Source of the DNA: JAPPLB01 sp965206655
GTDB lineage: Bacteria > Acidobacteriota > Terriglobia > Bryobacterales > UBA6623
Assembly: GCA_965206655.1 (NCBI GenBank)
Contig: CBDBKC010000038.1
Span: 868,001 to 932,000, forward strand
Length of the DNA: 64,000 nucleotides
Direction: 5' to 3'
Position numbers and translations under genes: made by a program. The notes below the pieces were generated by a model. The model did not search any database and was not told the origin of the DNA. It saw nothing but the letters and a program-made list of their open reading frames with translations. The number at the start of each line of letters is the position of its first letter. Position 1 is the first letter of the stretch. Shown one piece after another: positions 62,289-64,000 of this stretch.

Positions 62289-62794
62289 TGCGTTCTCACG
62301 TGGTAGGCGGTCAAGAGTTCGCGCCGGGTCCTCTTGTCGATCGGGCCGTGCTTGACCAGCAGCAGGTTGCCCGAATTGAGCCGGCGAATGTGGAACCGGG
62401 CGACCGTGTGCTTGATGGAACCGGGCTTGACGGGGCTCCAGGTGCGGCCGTCATCGCCACTGGTGATGAGCAATGCGTAGTTATCCGGTCCACCTTCTCC
62501 GCCGCCGCCGCTGAACCGGCTGACCCACAACCGGCCGTTCGACGCCCGCTCGATCCTCGGAATGCCCTGAAAAATGCGGCGTGTGCTCGAGTACTGTGTT
62601 TCGTCGGGGTTGATGAAAACCTTGGGTGGTTGCAGTGCCTGCTCGCGCTCCGAGAGCTGGTCTTGCCCGAACGAGTGTGCCGACACTGCTGAGATGAACA
62701 CGAAAACCGGCACGATGAGCCAGTGGCGAGAGAACAGGCGCGAGCAAACGCAACAGAGAGTTGTCTGGAGGTTCGGTCTCATGATCATTCTCAC
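62285..62794 (-). pseudogene. Internally deleted sialidase-like paralogue
   Basis: The 169 codons begin with a signal peptide and GIPRIERASNGRLW, then the first Asp box (SGDDGRTW) runs directly into sequence matching the third Asp-box region of the downstream paralogue (SPVKPGSIKH, LLLVKHGPIDKRTRRELLTAY), and stops soon after. Compared with the 393-residue paralogue about 158 residues are missing between boxes and the last quarter is absent. It still has coupled starts and stops with its neighbours, so it is translated, but a propeller of this size cannot close. Confidence 0.75.
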
Positions 62795-64000
62795 TCCTTT
62801 CCGCCGAAGCGGGCAAGGATGAGCCTGTTCCGCTCATCCCTTTCCCCGAACAGTTCATCAATCGTCTTCCCGTTTGCTTTTGCACCGGGACGAGAACTCC
62901 CGGATTCGAAATAGCCGTTCAGCAGATTGCGGAGTTTCGCGACTTTGCTGGGCCGGCTTGGAGCCAGATCATGATTCTCGCCGGGATCCTTTGCCAGATC
63001 GTACAGCCGTGCGTCATTCGATTCCGGTGCTAGGATGAGTTTCCAGTTCCCCTGTCGCAGGGCAACTTCCTGCATGCTGCGGCTCGCTGTCACGGTATAG
63101 GAGCGAATGGGAGTTCCGCCGGTATGACCGAGCAGCGTGGGCAGCAAGTTGAAACTGTCAAACGCCGCCTCCGCAGGTAGCGTAACTCCAGCGACTGCCG
63201 CCAGGGTCGCGATCAAATCAACCAGAGAGATCGTCTCGTCACTGACCGCGCCAGCCGCAATCGAGCCTGGCCAACGTGCCAGGAAAGGCACGCGGTGACC
63301 GCCCTCCCAGGCCGAATCCTTGAAGCCCTTCCACGGGTGAGTCGGCCGGTGACCCGACGGTTTTATCTCCCGATAACCGCCGTTGTCGCTGGTGACGATT
63401 AACAGCGTGTTTTCGTCCAGACCAAGACGCTCGAGTGTGTGCATGATGCGCCCCACCGCCCAGTCGAACTCAAGGACGAAATCCCCGTGCAGGCCGATCC
63501 CGCTCTTTCCGACAAAACGCGGGTCCGGCTTCTGAGGACCATGTATGGAGCAGGTGGGATAGTAGAGAAAAAACGGCTGGTCTTTGTGGCGTTCGATGAA
63601 TTCATCTGCCTTGTCCGCCAACCGGTTGCCAATCTCATGATCGGGGCGGCGATTCGCCCACGTGCCCACTGGAACATGTCGCAGCAACTTGTAGCCCACA
63701 CGATCGAGGATCTTGACATTCGATTCGTAGGGACGCTTGATACCTCCCTCAACCCGCCCGTTCTCCAAATAGTAACGCGGATCCATGTTGTGCCCGTCCG
63801 GGACGAGATAGCTGTAGTCGAACCCGATGTCATTCGGCCCCCGACCCGGATGGTGGAGGTCACGCGGCAGCCTGTCACCGAGACCCAGATGCCATTTACC
63901 AATCACACCGGTGTGATAGCCCTTTTCTTTAAGGAGCGAGGCCACAGTCGCCTCACCTTCTTGGATCACCAGTGGCTCTGCATTGAAGAGCACGTGGGAA
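62791..64000 (-). CDS. Sulfatase, N-terminus outside the window
   Basis: The frame is open to the right edge; about 403 residues are visible. They show GKWHLGLG, the metal site TSDNGG followed by EGGHRVPFLARWPG, and a C-terminal LYDLAKDPGENHDLA block typical of formylglycine sulfatases (PF00884). The C-x-(P/S)-x-R motif would lie beyond 64000. The stop overlaps the GTG of the deleted sialidase gene, so it is an upstream gene of the operon. Confidence 0.9.
   Translation of the reverse strand, partial: SHVLFNAEPLVIQEGEATVASLLKEKGYHTGVIGKWHLGLGDRLPRDLHHPGRGPNDIGFDYSYLVPDGHNMDPRYYLENGRVEGGIKRPYESNVKILDRVGYKLLRHVPVGTWANRRPDHEIGNRLADKADEFIERHKDQPFFLYYPTCSIHGPQKPDPRFVGKSGIGLHGDFVLEFDWAVGRIMHTLERLGLDENTLLIVTSDNGGYREIKPSGHRPTHPWKGFKDSAWEGGHRVPFLARWPGSIAAGAVSDETISLVDLIATLAAVAGVTLPAEAAFDSFNLLPTLLGHTGGTPIRSYTVTASRSMQEVALRQGNWKLILAPESNDARLYDLAKDPGENHDLAPSRPSKVAKLRNLLNGYFESGSSRPGAKANGKTIDELFGERDERNRLILARFGGKE

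Noticed and set aside
1..64000. tRNA, rRNA or CRISPR features
   Set aside because: I looked for tRNA T-loop motifs, rRNA-like conserved stretches and regularly spaced repeats and saw none I could defend.

Overview
The window looks like part of an Acidobacteriota chromosome, most likely the Solibacter/Bryobacter side (class Terriglobia). The strongest pointers are the secreted protein at 52394-54520, whose C-terminal end reads like the Solibacter-type TIGR03437 domain; a cytochrome-linked DUF1549/DUF1501 operon; many Tat-exported enzymes; several BNR sialidase-like proteins and sulfatases; and a parallel beta-helix protein with the C-terminal Cys motif common in that group. This assignment is inferred from gene families; no rRNA or tRNA gene is present. 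|| Layout. 58-3746: three enzymes with export signals (DapA-like aldolase, triple-domain RidA-like protein, DSD1/D-threonine-aldolase-like PLP enzyme). 4017-11474: a minus-strand operon of a heme-binding beta-propeller, a DUF1549/DUF1553 cytochrome, a DUF1501 protein and a PPC-domain protein. 11673-13318: a hot-dog thioesterase and a sialidase-like protein. 13630-16762: a surface-glycan operon (GT2, Gfo/Idh/MocA, hexapeptide acetyltransferase, FAD oxidoreductase) whose last gene is cut by an IS4-family element (16763-18084). The other end of that element cuts an MmeI-like restriction-methylase gene. 20446-33742: a housekeeping run (dxr, rseP, an OmpH/Skp-like chaperone, a one-TM protein, three tandem paralogous membrane proteins, an S9-type esterase, addB, addA). 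33761-38628: a secreted protein of unknown function, a kinase-gene remnant, a Sel1 protein, an MFS transporter and an orphan Nif11-type RiPP precursor. 38749-49516: sugar-nucleotide and LPS genes (epimerase, GT4, GT9, degenerate HldE-like nucleotidyltransferase) mixed with metabolic genes (Ldh family, CADD-like, glpX, sulfatase, SGNH hydrolase). 49517-55326: repeat-rich accessory DNA with a palindromic MITE-like element, a second IS200 copy, a decayed and a frameshifted beta-helix gene, the TIGR03437 protein and a strongly C-skewed intergenic region. 55327-64000: a two-domain alpha/beta hydrolase, a sodium:solute symporter and a translationally coupled sulfatase/sialidase operon that runs off the right edge. 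|| Working together. The right-hand region and several left-hand genes fit scavenging of sulfated or acylated glycans outside the cytoplasm. The glycosyltransferase, epimerase and heptose genes fit building of the cell's own surface polysaccharide. dxr-rseP-skp and addAB are core functions. Mobile elements (one IS4, two IS200, one MITE-like palindrome) lie next to most of the broken genes. The most promising new biology is the orphan Nif11-leader peptide at 38359-38628, which has no recognisable modifying enzyme nearby, and the exported cluster of Schiff-base, PLP and imine enzymes at the left edge.
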